64,000 nucleotides of DNA from Mycobacterium sp. E2733 (GTDB lineage Bacteria; Actinomycetota; Actinomycetes; Mycobacteriales; Mycobacteriaceae): the NCBI RefSeq assembly GCF_001667585.1, contig NZ_LZJZ01000061.1:160367-224366 (forward strand), written 5' to 3'. Positions 16,664 to 25,584 of this stretch are shown piece by piece; position 1 is the stretch's first letter; every line of letters starts with the position of its first letter. Both the position numbers and the translations under genes were made by a program. The notes beneath the pieces are model-generated. The model saw only the letters and a list, made by a program, of their open reading frames with translations, made no database searches and had not been told where the DNA came from.

Positions 16664-17596
16664 ATGGGGTGGGGGGCATCGCATGCGGTCGCGATCTTTT
16701 CGGCATTGCTGTCGGCGTTCTGGGCCGCGGTGGGCATCGTCGTTCGGCAGCGAGCCGCCCAGCACGTTCCGCCTGATGAGGGCATGTCTGGGGCGATGGT
16801 GACGACCTTGGCGATGCGACCGCTGTGGTGGGCGGGCACCGTCGCCGCCGTCGCCGGCTACGTTTTTCAGGCCGTCGCGCTCGCGCACGGATCCCTGCTG
16901 CTGATCCAGCCGCTGCTCGTTTCGTCGTTGTTATTCGCATTGCCCTTGAGCGCTCGGCTCTGCCGCCAACGCATCAGTGCGGTCCAGTGGGGCTGGGCGA
17001 CGCTGTTGACCGGCGCACTAACGGTCTTCGTGCTCGTCGGCCAGCCCCGCGCCGGCCACAACCGTCCCCCTGTGCCGGCGTGGACGCTGGCGTTGTTGGT
17101 GACGGTGCCGTTGCTGGTCGTCTGCGTCATGGCGGCCGGCCGCGCCGTAGGTCGTGTACGCGCGATGCTGCTGGGCGTCGCCGTGGCGGTCCTGCTCGGC
17201 ATGATCGCCGTCTTGACGAAAATCTGCACGCACCGCTACGCCGTCGGCGGCTGGCACGCGCTCCTGACCGTCCCCGCTCCCTATGTCTTGGTCGGCCTGG
17301 CGGTCGCAGTGACGATGGCGCAGAATTCGGCATTCCATGCCGGGGCGTTGCAGGCGTCGGTACCGATCATGTTGGTGGGGGAGCCCGTCGTCGCGGTCTT
17401 GCTCGGCGTTGGGGTGCTGGGTGAACACCTGGCGGTGGGCCGCTCGACGGCGCTGGCGCTCGCAGTCGCCGTCTGGGGAATGGTGGCCGCCGCTATCGCG
17501 CTGAGCCGGAGCCAGGCGATCGAAGTGGGCAGCCAGCAACAATCCACGTACGCCGATGCCGCCCGGCTTGCGGACCTCAGCGGAAAACCGAACTAG
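16664..17596 (+). CDS. DMT-superfamily (EamA-like) membrane protein
   Basis: A 310-aa polytopic protein with about nine or ten hydrophobic segments and a repeat-like arrangement typical of drug/metabolite transporters (HAVAIFSALLSAFWAAVGIVV; SLLLIQPLLVSSLLFALPLSARL; SVPIMLVGEPVVAVLLGVGVLGE). The last motif is characteristic of the family. The C-terminal 30 residues are hydrophilic and cytosolic. The ATG at 16664 (MGWGASH) is preferred to an upstream in-frame start. Substrate unknown. Confidence 0.8.
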   Translation: MGWGASHAVAIFSALLSAFWAAVGIVVRQRAAQHVPPDEGMSGAMVTTLAMRPLWWAGTVAAVAGYVFQAVALAHGSLLLIQPLLVSSLLFALPLSARLCRQRISAVQWGWATLLTGALTVFVLVGQPRAGHNRPPVPAWTLALLVTVPLLVVCVMAAGRAVGRVRAMLLGVAVAVLLGMIAVLTKICTHRYAVGGWHALLTVPAPYVLVGLAVAVTMAQNSAFHAGALQASVPIMLVGEPVVAVLLGVGVLGEHLAVGRSTALALAVAVWGMVAAAIALSRSQAIEVGSQQQSTYADAARLADLSGKPN

Positions 17597-17599
17597 GAC

Positions 17600-18463
17600 C
17601 TACGAATCCTGCGCGGTTTCCAGCAGCCGCAGCGGGTGCAGACCGTCGACCGCGCCGACGAACGGGGGGTGGATGCTGTAGCCGAGCATGCGGCGAATGT
17701 CGTCGGAGACCGATCGGGCGATGTCGCGCGATATCGACAACGTGAAGGCTTCCATCGGTCGCAGCCACGGTTGGCAGTACTGGGCGGTGACGGCGAGGCG
17801 GTCGCGACTGGTGGTGTTGGCGCCCCCGCCGTGCCACAGGGTGCCCACGAAGAAAACACACGAGCCGGCGGGCATTACGACCGGCAGGGCCTGATCGTCG
17901 GGACCCGGCCGGCGCTTACCCCAGCGGTGGCTGCCGGGGTAGAGGACGGTGGCGCCGTTGTCGGCGGTGAAGTCGTCGATGGCCCAGATCGTCGCCGCCG
18001 CCAATGGTTCTCGCGGACGCGGGATCGGATAGAACCCGTCGTCGTGGTGTGCCAGCTGGGCGGCCTCTCCGGGCTGAATGTTGATGGCCTGCAACGCCGA
18101 AAGCAGGTAGTTGGGCATCAGCAGCCGATCAAGCACCGCCAGCACGCGAGGATTGTCGACGATCCCGTCGCATACCCGCGTGCGGCTCAGCAGGCTGTAG
18201 ACGCGCTGGGTGCGCCGGCCCTCGAAGGAGTTGCGTCCCGTGTGCCCCAGCCACGGGCGCACGACGTCGCGGATCTGCTGGCACTGCTCCGCAGTGAGCA
18301 GGTCCTCCCAAATGACGTAGCCGTCGCGGTCGAGGGCCGCCATGTCAGCGTCGACGATCGCGCTGTCGAGGAAGTTTCCGCCGCTCGCCGTCCGCTTGTA
18401 CCGCTGTGCCAGATCACCCCTGAGGTCTTCCAGCGTCGTGACGGATTCGTCGTCGATGTTCAT
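17600..18463 (-). CDS. Phytanoyl-CoA dioxygenase (PhyH) family oxygenase
   Basis: A 287-aa Fe(II)/2-oxoglutarate-dependent oxygenase. The iron-binding HxD is in LAHHDDGFYPI. The double-stranded helix continues with IWAIDDFTADNGATVLYPGSHRWG, and the distal segment FVGTLWHGGGANTTSRDRLAVT provides the second His and the Arg for 2-oxoglutarate. The N-terminal YVIWEDLLTAEQCQQIRDVV is typical of PhyH. Substrate cannot be told. It is convergent with the transporter gene, with only 3 bp between stops. Confidence 0.85.
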   Translation of the reverse strand: MNIDDESVTTLEDLRGDLAQRYKRTASGGNFLDSAIVDADMAALDRDGYVIWEDLLTAEQCQQIRDVVRPWLGHTGRNSFEGRRTQRVYSLLSRTRVCDGIVDNPRVLAVLDRLLMPNYLLSALQAINIQPGEAAQLAHHDDGFYPIPRPREPLAAATIWAIDDFTADNGATVLYPGSHRWGKRRPGPDDQALPVVMPAGSCVFFVGTLWHGGGANTTSRDRLAVTAQYCQPWLRPMEAFTLSISRDIARSVSDDIRRMLGYSIHPPFVGAVDGLHPLRLLETAQDS

Positions 18464-18553
18464 TGGCCCTCGTCCTTCATTCCGCCAACCACACTAAGCC
18501 GAGTTCGCACGGGCCGACAGGACAATTCGCGCCGTTTGTACGAGGATGAGGCG

Positions 18554-18943
18554 GTGCGGATGCTTCTCGTGCTTGCGAGCTTCACCGCCGCCGTCGGCGT
18601 GGCCACGCCCGCGCAGGCCGACCCGGCCGGCAACCCCGATGCGAACTTCTTGACGGCGCTCGATCAGGCCGGCGTCCCGTACAAGAACGGCGCTGTCGCC
18701 ATTCGGGTCGGCAAGACGGCCTGCGAACTGATGGACCAGGGTCACTCCCAAGCCGACGTCATCCAGAGCGTGTCGTCGGAGAATGCCGGATTCACGGTGG
18801 CGGACGCGACCCACTTCACAACCAGCGCGGTGGATGCGTACTGCCCACAGCACATTGGGGAACCGACAACCGAGCCGCCGGTACCCCCGTCCGCTATCTG
18901 GACCATTCCCTTCATTCCGTTGCCGCCCTTAGGCGCTGCTTAA
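18554..18943 (+). CDS. Secreted DUF732 protein
   Basis: A 129-aa exported protein with a short signal peptide (MLLVLASFTAAVGVATPAQADP) and a DUF732 domain (FLTALDQAGVPYKNGAVAIRVGKTACELMDQGHSQADVIQSV...AVDAYCPQH, two Cys). A Pro-rich tail follows (PTTEPPVPPSAIW). The start is either GTG 18554 or ATG 18560, just after a GAGG-rich stretch. It has the same family and layout as the protein at 15948. Confidence 0.8.
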   Translation: MRMLLVLASFTAAVGVATPAQADPAGNPDANFLTALDQAGVPYKNGAVAIRVGKTACELMDQGHSQADVIQSVSSENAGFTVADATHFTTSAVDAYCPQHIGEPTTEPPVPPSAIWTIPFIPLPPLGAA

Positions 18944-18999
18944 CAGGAACCTGTTCGCAGCGCGGCTGGCATGCGGGGGCCGCGGCCACGAAGATATGA

Positions 19000-19422
19000 A
19001 TGATGTGGCCTGACTGGTGGATGGTTGCGGTAGGCATCCTGAGTGCGTTCGCCGTGATCTGGGTGATTCTCGCCGTCACCTTCTGGCTGATGCGACCCGA
19101 GGCCACAATGCAGGACCTGGTGCGTCTCCTGCCCGACGTGCTCCGGCTGCTGAAACGCCTCGCCGCCGATACCGAACTGCCGCGGCGGATCCGGATTTCG
19201 TTGGTGGCACTGATCGCCTTCGTCGTGTCGCCCATTGACCTGATACCCGACGCCATCCCGGTCATCGGGTTCGCCGACGACGTGATCATCGTCGGCCTGG
19301 TGCTGCGCTGGGTCAGCCGCACAGCGGGACCGGGGGCGCTCGCCAAGCATTGGCCCGGAACGCCCGACGGCCTTGGCACCTTGTGCAAGCTATGCGGGCT
19401 GCCCGACCCTGCGCTGGACTGA
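19000..19422 (+). CDS. YkvA/DUF1232 family membrane protein
   Basis: A 140-aa protein with an N-terminal membrane segment (MVAVGILSAFAVIWVILAVTFWLM). The hallmark DUF1232 motif is LVALIAFVVSPIDLIPDAIPVIGFADDVIIV. The function of the family is unknown. The C-terminus carries two Cys (LCKLCGLPD). Confidence 0.85.
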   Translation: MMWPDWWMVAVGILSAFAVIWVILAVTFWLMRPEATMQDLVRLLPDVLRLLKRLAADTELPRRIRISLVALIAFVVSPIDLIPDAIPVIGFADDVIIVGLVLRWVSRTAGPGALAKHWPGTPDGLGTLCKLCGLPDPALD

Positions 19423-19524
19423 CCCGGCCGCACCTTTGCGCTACGTGACGACCATGTGAGAGCCTCACATCCTCGGTACATCCCCGGGCAAGCGGGGGCT
19501 CAGCCGTGCTAGGAGCGTGCGGTC

Positions 19525-19776
19525 ATGGACGTACTTCGGCGCACCATGCGATACCAGGTCCGGGTCGGCGCGCTGATCGAACTGGCATTGTGGCTGGCGA
19601 TCCCATATTTGTGTATCGGGTTCGTATGGACGCTTTTTCACACTGAAGAGGCTCGACTCATCCAGGCCCGGGTGGAGGCTGTGTTCCCCACCGCAGCCGA
19701 CGCCTTGGCCTTCGGCTTGACCACCGCATTGTGGCCGGCGTCCATACAGATCGCCCACGCGTGCCCCGCGCCGTGA
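19525..19776 (+). CDS. Small hypothetical membrane protein
   Basis: An 83-aa protein with a good ribosome binding site (AGGAGCG) before ATG 19525. One clear membrane segment (LIELALWLAIPYLCIGFVWTLF) is followed by an amphipathic helix and a weakly hydrophobic C-terminal stretch. I do not recognise the family, though short single-pass proteins of this kind are common in mycobacteria. Confidence 0.6.
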   Translation: MDVLRRTMRYQVRVGALIELALWLAIPYLCIGFVWTLFHTEEARLIQARVEAVFPTAADALAFGLTTALWPASIQIAHACPAP

Positions 19777-19834
19777 CGGGCTCTTGGGGCGAAAGCCATG
19801 CGCAGGAACGCGGTTTGCTTTTAGGCTGCCGAGC

Positions 19835-20230
19835 ATGTCAATCGACCGAGCGGCACTTCTCGCGGGCACCATCCGACTCACCTCCGGCGTCTGGTTCCTC
19901 GTCGAGCCCTTGAGCGCCAACCGGTTCTGGGGAGATCCCGGCGAGCCGACTCCGACGGCGCGACTTTTGTTGCGGTCCATGGGATATCGCGACGCCTTGA
20001 TCGGCGGCTTGCTCGCCGCGGCGGCGTTGCGCGGTAAGAACACCCGCGGCTGGTTCCTGGCATCGGGCGGCGCGGACGCCGCCGACCTGCTCGGCGGCAT
20101 CAGCGTTCATGACGAGCTGAAGCCCTCGCAACGGATCATCGGCTTGGGCGGCGCCATCATCGGCATAGGCGTCGGGCTCTGGGGCGCGGCCCGTCGGACC
20201 ACCGGAAAGGGCGAAGCCCCGACACCGTGA
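19835..20230 (+). CDS. DUF4267-like small membrane protein
   Basis: A 131-aa protein with several short hydrophobic segments (AALLAGTIRLTSGVWFLVEP; DALIGGLLAAAALRG; IIGLGGAIIGIGVGLWGAA). It resembles mycobacterial membrane proteins annotated as DUF4267, although my assignment is from pattern only. The start MSIDRAAL at 19835 is chosen over an earlier in-frame codon because homologous-looking sequence begins there. Function unknown. Confidence 0.6.
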   Translation: MSIDRAALLAGTIRLTSGVWFLVEPLSANRFWGDPGEPTPTARLLLRSMGYRDALIGGLLAAAALRGKNTRGWFLASGGADAADLLGGISVHDELKPSQRIIGLGGAIIGIGVGLWGAARRTTGKGEAPTP

Positions 20231-20290
20231 CCCGAGCTAACCGGTAAGCATTTGCTGGTCCAGGCAGCGGTGCGGCCGTACGCTCATTTG

Positions 20291-21853
20291 ATGCCGGAAA
20301 CAGCGTATGCAAAGTGCGGCGATCTCAGCCTCGCGTACCAAGTGTTCGGCGACGGGCCGATCGACCTGGTGTTCGCCGGATCATTCGTCAGCCACGTCGA
20401 GATGTTCTGGACGGTGCCCCAGTTCGAGGCGTTCATGGTGCGGTTTTCCGGCTTCTGCCGGGTGCTGCTGTTCGACAAGGCCGGGGTGGGTCTCTCCGAC
20501 CCGGTCCCCAAAGTGCGCACGCTCGAGGATCGAGCGGCCGAGATCGAGGCGGTCATGGATGCCGCCGGTTTTGAAGCGGCGGTGCTGTTCGGGGCGAGCG
20601 AGGGCGGGCCCGCCGCCATGTTGTTCGCCGCGACCCGACCGGAGCGGACGCGTGCGCTGGTCCTCACCGGCGCCTCCGCATACACCGGCTGGGGGACGTG
20701 GGACGACATGGAAGGCGATCCGGTTGCGCTCCGGGAAAAGATGGTGCCTCTGCTGAGCGATGCCTATACGCCGTCGGTGGATCAGGTCGCCGGGTTCCAG
20801 GCATTCGGCCGTGCGATCCGCTCATCCTGGGGCAGCGGTGAAGCGCTCCGGGGCCTGCTGCCGTCGATCCGGTCGACGCGCCAGCTGGCGATGCTGGAAC
20901 GCATGAGCGCGAGCCCGGGAATGGCGAGGGCCACAATGGAATCCGCGTTTTCGATAGATGTCCGGTCGATCCTGCCCACGATCAGCGCGCCCACGCTCGT
21001 TGTCCATGCCCAGGGCGATCTGGTACCGGTTCAGTTCGGCCGGTATATCGCCGAGCACATCCCGAACGCGCAAATGCTCGAAGTCGCCGGCAACGACCAC
21101 GTGCCCTGGCTGGTCGATGCAGACCGGATCGCGACGGTGATCGAGGAATTTCTGACCGGAAGCCACGGCGCTCCGCCCCAATCCCAGCGCGCTCTGCGCA
21201 CGGTGCTGTTCACCGACATCGTCGCCTCGACCGAACATGCGGCGGCCGATGGCGACGAGCGATGGCGTGCGGTCCTGCAACGCTTTGGGCAAATCACCGC
21301 CGAAATGACGGAACGATACGGCGGCAAGGTCGTCAAGAGCACCGGGGACGGCCACCTCACCACCTTCGACGGCCCGACGCAGGCGATCCGCTGCGCCGAA
21401 GCCCTGCATGACGAGGCGGAGAAGCTGGGGATCGAGATCCGGATAGGCATCCACACGGGGGAGTGCGAGCTGTTGGGCACCGATATCGGGGGGATCGCGG
21501 TGCACATCGCCGCGCGCATCCTCGCGCTGGCGGGCGCCGGCGAGATCCTCGTCTCGAGCACGGTCCGGGACTTGGTCGTCGGATCCGGAACCCGCTTCGA
21601 TGACCGAGGCAGTGTGGGGCTGCGCGGGGTGCCGGGCACCTGGCAGATTCTCGCGGTCGACCGTCACGGCGCGGGCACGTTGTCGCGCGAAGCGCAGCTG
21701 GCGGCGGCACCCACGCCCGGTCCTCGAACGGCGATGCGCCGGTCGGACCGAGCGGTGGCCGTGATGGCGAGGCGAACGCCGTGGATCCTTCGCGGGATGG
21801 CGCGTCTGGTCCCGGTCACCGACCGCAGCCAAGCAGTCGCCGAAACAAACTAG
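20291..21853 (+). CDS. LipJ-like alpha/beta hydrolase-class III cyclase fusion
   Basis: A 520-aa two-domain protein. Residues 1-295 form an alpha/beta hydrolase with the elbow LFGASEGGPA, an acid at VVHAQGDLVPV and His at VAGNDHVPWLVD. Residues about 300-460 form a cyclase homology domain: VLFTDIVASTEHA (metal Asp), VVKSTGDG (Lys, second Asp), GTDIGGIAVHIAARI. In the last motif the usual transition-state Asn is His, as in the Rv1900c (LipJ) group, so activity may be low or altered. A 60-residue basic tail follows. The architecture matches M. tuberculosis LipJ. ATG 20291 (MPETAYAK) begins the conserved region. Confidence 0.85.
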   Translation: MPETAYAKCGDLSLAYQVFGDGPIDLVFAGSFVSHVEMFWTVPQFEAFMVRFSGFCRVLLFDKAGVGLSDPVPKVRTLEDRAAEIEAVMDAAGFEAAVLFGASEGGPAAMLFAATRPERTRALVLTGASAYTGWGTWDDMEGDPVALREKMVPLLSDAYTPSVDQVAGFQAFGRAIRSSWGSGEALRGLLPSIRSTRQLAMLERMSASPGMARATMESAFSIDVRSILPTISAPTLVVHAQGDLVPVQFGRYIAEHIPNAQMLEVAGNDHVPWLVDADRIATVIEEFLTGSHGAPPQSQRALRTVLFTDIVASTEHAAADGDERWRAVLQRFGQITAEMTERYGGKVVKSTGDGHLTTFDGPTQAIRCAEALHDEAEKLGIEIRIGIHTGECELLGTDIGGIAVHIAARILALAGAGEILVSSTVRDLVVGSGTRFDDRGSVGLRGVPGTWQILAVDRHGAGTLSREAQLAAAPTPGPRTAMRRSDRAVAVMARRTPWILRGMARLVPVTDRSQAVAETN

Positions 21854-21873
21854 ATGCGGTTGACTTGAGCACC

Positions 21874-22701
21874 ATGGGCCTAGGCGTGTTGACATTCGTG
21901 ACCGACGAGGGCATCGGCCCGGTAGACCTGGGGCAGGCACTCGAGCAGCGTGGGTTCGAGTCGCTTTTTCTGGCCGAGCACACGCACATTCCGGTGCACC
22001 GGAAGACCCCGTACCCGAGCGGCGGCCCGATTCCGCCGAAGTACTACCGAACCCTCGATCCTTTCGTGGCGCTGACCGCAGCGGCGGTCGTCACCGAACG
22101 GCTCATTCTGGGCACCGGCATTGCGTTGGTTCCCCAACGCGATCCGATTCACACCGCCAAAGAAGTGGCCTCGCTGGACCTGTTGTCACAGGGCCGATTT
22201 CGGTTCGGCGTGGGCGTGGGATGGCTGCGCGAAGAAATCGCCAACCACGGTGTCGATCCCGGCATTCGGGGCCGAGTGGTTGATGAGCGGCTGGATGCGC
22301 TCGTGCAGATCTGGACGCACGAAGAGGCCGAATTCCATGGCCGGTTCGTCGATTTCGATCCCATCTACAGTTGGCCCAAGCCGGTGCAGAAGCCCTACCC
22401 GCCGCTGTATCTGGGCTGCGGTCCCGCGGGCTTCAAACGCATCGCCCGGCTGCATGCCGGCTGGCTCTCGATGACACCGTCGGCGCGGGTCTTGGCGCCT
22501 CAGTTAGAGGAACTGCGCGAGGTGGCCGGACAGGACACACCGGTGATCAGCTTTCACGGCGGTGCGTCGACGGCCAACGAGCTCGAGGGCTACCTCGGTC
22601 TCGGTCTGGAGCACCTGCTGGTGGAATTGCCCACCGAGCCTCGCGACCAGACCCTCCGCCATCTCGATGAGCTGCAGGCCGAGTTCGCCAGGATCACGTA
22701 A
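21874..22701 (+). CDS. LLM-class F420-dependent oxidoreductase
   Basis: A 275-aa luciferase-like TIM-barrel enzyme, expected to use coenzyme F420. Typical segments are MGLGVLTFVTDEGIGPVDLGQALEQRGFESLFLAEHTHIP, LGTGIALVPQRDPIHTAKEVASLDLLSQGRFRFGVGVGWL and PPLYLGCGPAGFKRIARLHAGW. Substrate unknown. ATG 21874 is chosen; a longer frame reaches back into the preceding cyclase gene. It is convergent with selO, with a gap of 3 bp. Confidence 0.9.
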   Translation: MGLGVLTFVTDEGIGPVDLGQALEQRGFESLFLAEHTHIPVHRKTPYPSGGPIPPKYYRTLDPFVALTAAAVVTERLILGTGIALVPQRDPIHTAKEVASLDLLSQGRFRFGVGVGWLREEIANHGVDPGIRGRVVDERLDALVQIWTHEEAEFHGRFVDFDPIYSWPKPVQKPYPPLYLGCGPAGFKRIARLHAGWLSMTPSARVLAPQLEELREVAGQDTPVISFHGGASTANELEGYLGLGLEHLLVELPTEPRDQTLRHLDELQAEFARIT

Positions 22702-22704
22702 CGA

Positions 22705-24168
22705 CTAAGTGCCGCAGAACGTTTGGTACTTACCGAAGTCCTCGGGCGCCGGCTCGGCGTAACGCTTTAGGCCCGGCCGCTCGTCATAGGGTGCGGTGAC
22801 CGCGGCGAGGAGCTGGTCGAGGGGGCCGAGATCGCCCGCCGTGGCGGCGGCCAGGGCTTCCTCCACCAGGTGGTTGCGCGGAATGTAGATCGGGTTGGCC
22901 CGATCCATGACGTCGGCGTCGGGGCGCAGGGTTTGCCATCGCGACAGCCACGCATCGAACCCTGCGAGGTCGATGAACAAGCCGCGCACGGGTTCGGCAT
23001 CGCCTCGTGCCGCTCGGCCGAGGTGGCGGAAAAACGAGGTGTAGTCGACGTGGCTGTCCTTGAGCAGGGCGAGCAACTCATCGCTCAGTGCCTTCAGGTC
23101 TTGGGCCTCGACGTCCGCGGGCAGACCGAGTTTGGCGCGCATTCCGGACCACCACACGGCGTCGTACTCGCGCTGGAAAACCCCGAACGAATCCTCCGCG
23201 AGCGCGACCGCCTCCTCGACATCGTCGGACAGCAGCGGAAGCAGCGTCTCGGCGAACCGGGCGAGGTTCCAGCCGGCGACGACGGGCTGGTTGCCGTACG
23301 CGTAGCGGCCCCAGAAGTCGATGGAACTGAAGACCGTGTCGGGGTCGTAGGCCTCCATGAAGGCGCAGGGCCCGTAGTCGATCGTTTCGCCGGAGATCGT
23401 CATGTTGTCGGTGTTCATCACCCCGTGGACGAATCCGATCAGCATCCAGCGCGCGATGAGCGATGCCTGGACGGCGACCACCCCTTCAAACAACGCGAGG
23501 TAGGGGCGTTCGGCGCCCGCCGCGCTGGGGTGGTGGCGGGCGATCGCATGGTCGGCGAGGCGGCGCAGCAGGCCGGCGTCGCCGGTGGATGCCGCGAATT
23601 GGAAGCTGCCCACGCGCAGGTGGCTACTGGCCACGCGGGCCAGCACGGCCCCGGGCAGCTCCGCCTCGCGCAACACCGGGCGGCCGGTGCCCACGACGGC
23701 CAGCGATCGCGTCGTCGGCACCCCCAGCGCATGCATCGCCTCGCTGATGATGTACTCGCGCAGCATGGGCCCAACGGCCGCGAGGCCGTCCCCGCCCCGT
23801 GCGAACGGCGTCGGCCCGGAGCCTTTCAGGTGGATGTCGCGCAGCCGCCCGTCGTTGGCGACGAGCTCCCCGAGCAGCAGTGCGCGTCCATCACCCAACC
23901 GGGGCACGAAACCGCCAAACTGATGCCCGGAGTAGGCCTGGGCCACCGGAACGGCGGTGCTGGGGACCAGGTCGCCCACCAAGAAGCGCATTCCGTCGGG
24001 ACTTCGCAGCCAGGCGGTGTCCAGCCCGAGCTCTGCGGCGAGTCGCTCGTTGAGGGCAAGTAGCCGTAAGTCGGCGGGGGCCTCTGCTTGCCAGCGGACG
24101 GCCATTTCCGGCAATTCGCGGAAGAACCGGTCCTGTAGAGCAACGGTCATTTCCGGGGCGACACTCAC
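22705..24168 (-). CDS. selO: Protein adenylyltransferase SelO (YdiU family)
   Basis: A 487-aa pseudokinase-fold enzyme that transfers AMP from ATP to Ser/Thr/Tyr of target proteins, established for E. coli SelO. Diagnostic segments are [79 protein letters not shown], and the [32 protein letters not shown] block with the metal-binding Asn and Asp. The C-terminal region ([19 protein letters not shown]) ends in a conserved Cys-Gly-Thr, though the protein lacks a visible selenocysteine codon. Length is normal for the family. Confidence 0.93.
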   Translation of the reverse strand: MSVAPEMTVALQDRFFRELPEMAVRWQAEAPADLRLLALNERLAAELGLDTAWLRSPDGMRFLVGDLVPSTAVPVAQAYSGHQFGGFVPRLGDGRALLLGELVANDGRLRDIHLKGSGPTPFARGGDGLAAVGPMLREYIISEAMHALGVPTTRSLAVVGTGRPVLREAELPGAVLARVASSHLRVGSFQFAASTGDAGLLRRLADHAIARHHPSAAGAERPYLALFEGVVAVQASLIARWMLIGFVHGVMNTDNMTISGETIDYGPCAFMEAYDPDTVFSSIDFWGRYAYGNQPVVAGWNLARFAETLLPLLSDDVEEAVALAEDSFGVFQREYDAVWWSGMRAKLGLPADVEAQDLKALSDELLALLKDSHVDYTSFFRHLGRAARGDAEPVRGLFIDLAGFDAWLSRWQTLRPDADVMDRANPIYIPRNHLVEEALAAATAGDLGPLDQLLAAVTAPYDERPGLKRYAEPAPEDFGKYQTFCGT

Positions 24169-24189
24169 CTCAACGAGCTTACGGAAGTC

Positions 24190-24759
24190 CTACGAGCCGA
24201 GGGCCTGCCCGATGAGGTCGCGGGCGCGGTCGAGCATCGACGCGAACGGTCCCAGCGCGAAATTCAGCTTGGCTGATTCCACGCCGGGATGCGGGTGGGT
24301 AGGCGCGATGGCCTGGGCCGCCCGCACCGCCGCACCCATCCGCTTGAGGTCGGCGTCGTCGACTTCCTTCTGCAGCACGGGGAACTCCTCGCTCTCCTCC
24401 TGCTTGGCGTGGTCGAGCACGGCTTGCCGGAGCTTGGTGACCTCGTCGATGAACTCTTTCGAGGTGATGTCGAGCTTTTCGATGCGCGACAACAGCTCCT
24501 TGGCTTCGTGCTCCTCTTTGAGTCGGGCGTCGACGATCGCGTCGCCGGCATCGGCTTCGCGGCGCACGCGCGGGTGCACCACCATTTCTTCGGCTGTCTC
24601 GTGGACGGCCAGCAGCTGGCGCAGCGTCGCGAACGGCTTCTCGCGCGCCTGAGGATCTGACGCATGCAGCACCTCGTCGAACATGTCCTCGATGAGGTTG
24701 TGCTGCGCTTTCAGAAATGCGACGACCTCGTCGGGCGATTGGACAATCATGTCGGCCAT
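24190..24759 (-). CDS. Hemerythrin-like HHE-domain protein
   Basis: A 189-aa four-helix protein starting MADMIVQSPDEVVAFL, after a strong GGAGGT ribosome binding site. Diiron ligand residues follow the hemerythrin pattern: LKAQHNLIEDMFDEV, LLAVHETAEEMVVHPRV, RLKEEHEAKELLSRIEKL and AVLDHAKQEESEEFPVL. Mycobacterial relatives respond to redox or nitric oxide stress; the role here is inferred from family only. It lies 21 bp upstream of selO on the same strand, so the two may be co-transcribed. Confidence 0.88.
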   Translation of the reverse strand: MADMIVQSPDEVVAFLKAQHNLIEDMFDEVLHASDPQAREKPFATLRQLLAVHETAEEMVVHPRVRREADAGDAIVDARLKEEHEAKELLSRIEKLDITSKEFIDEVTKLRQAVLDHAKQEESEEFPVLQKEVDDADLKRMGAAVRAAQAIAPTHPHPGVESAKLNFALGPFASMLDRARDLIGQALGS

Positions 24760-24924
24760 CGCAGATACCTCCACTGTCTCTTGGGGAATTGGGACTCGCA
24801 CTATGGGCTGTGTGCGGCTTGATGAGGCATACCCGCTGTATAAACCCCTAAACGAGGCCTCCGGGCCAACGGCGGCCCAGGAAATCGTTTGAAGCACAAG
24901 CCGTTTCTTTTCGGGCGCCGGGCC

Positions 24925-24959
24925 AGATCCCCGCCAGGCGTGGCGCCTGACGGGGATCT
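24925..24959 (-). terminator. Strong hairpin terminator
   Basis: A 16-bp stem with one mismatch and a 3-nt loop starts 17 bp past the stop of the small secreted-protein gene on the minus strand. There is no U-tract. It probably ends that transcript. Confidence 0.65.
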
Positions 24960-24976
24960 GAAGTCGAGCGAAGGGA

Positions 24977-25255
24977 CTAGACGCGGCGGTCGCCGGGGGC
25001 GGCCGGTCCGACGCCGGTGCCGACGACGGCGTCCTTGCGGCGCTTCAGCCCGGCGAGTCCGCCCAGGCCGAGGAGGCCGAGCAGGCCCCACAGCCCGCTG
25101 TTGTCGCTGTGCTGGTTGGTGTTGTTGTCGTTGTCCGCCAACGTCGTTGTGGTGGACGACGGCGCGGGTGCGGTCGGGCCGGCGGCATTGGCGACGCCCG
25201 CCCCACCGAACAACAGCGCCCCGGTGGCCGAAACGATTGCAATGGTCTTACGCAT
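24977..25255 (-). CDS. Small exported protein with a WGLLGLLGLGGLAGLKRR anchor
   Basis: A 92-aa protein. The ribosome binding site AAGGAG precedes ATG 25255. The signal peptide is MRKTIAIVSATGALLFGGAGVANA. A short Thr/Asn/Asp-rich linker leads to a Gly/Leu hydrophobic segment, WGLLGLLGLGGLAGL, closed by KRRK, and then 18 polar residues. This resembles WGxxGxxG/PEP-CTERM-like sorting signals. In actinobacteria the processing enzyme is uncertain. It could equally be a simple C-terminal membrane anchor. Confidence 0.75.
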   Translation of the reverse strand: MRKTIAIVSATGALLFGGAGVANAAGPTAPAPSSTTTTLADNDNNTNQHSDNSGLWGLLGLLGLGGLAGLKRRKDAVVGTGVGPAAPGDRRV

Positions 25256-25584
25256 GTGAACTCCTTGTGGAATTGCCTCGGCCGGATCCCAGACGGGTGC
25301 CGAGACGCATTTCGGGGCCAGGGTGCTCTAGTCCCCACGGAAAGCGACGCCCGGCCGAAGCCGCGGCGTGGCAAAGCATGGCTACCCCGGAGAGCGGGCG
25401 TGAAACTCCTGAGCTGCGCATTGGCTTGTTTGCTGGCCGTCGGTCTAGGTACTCGGCCCTCGCCACAAAAGCGATCTGGATCACACGTCAGAGGCCGATG
25501 TTATCTGTCGGGGGCCGAATGGGTAGCCGCAAGGGAGGCGCTTTCGTGCCGATCCAAACAATCAACGCAGGAGGCGAATTTTCG

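Noticed and set aside
20822..21940. 372-codon minus-strand open frame
   Set aside because: Antisense to the LipJ-like gene; no known motif.
24889..25584. Long 5' extension of the ferritin-like gene
   Set aside because: It is antisense to the small secreted-protein gene and a terminator; a strong AGGAGG site sets the start at 25585.
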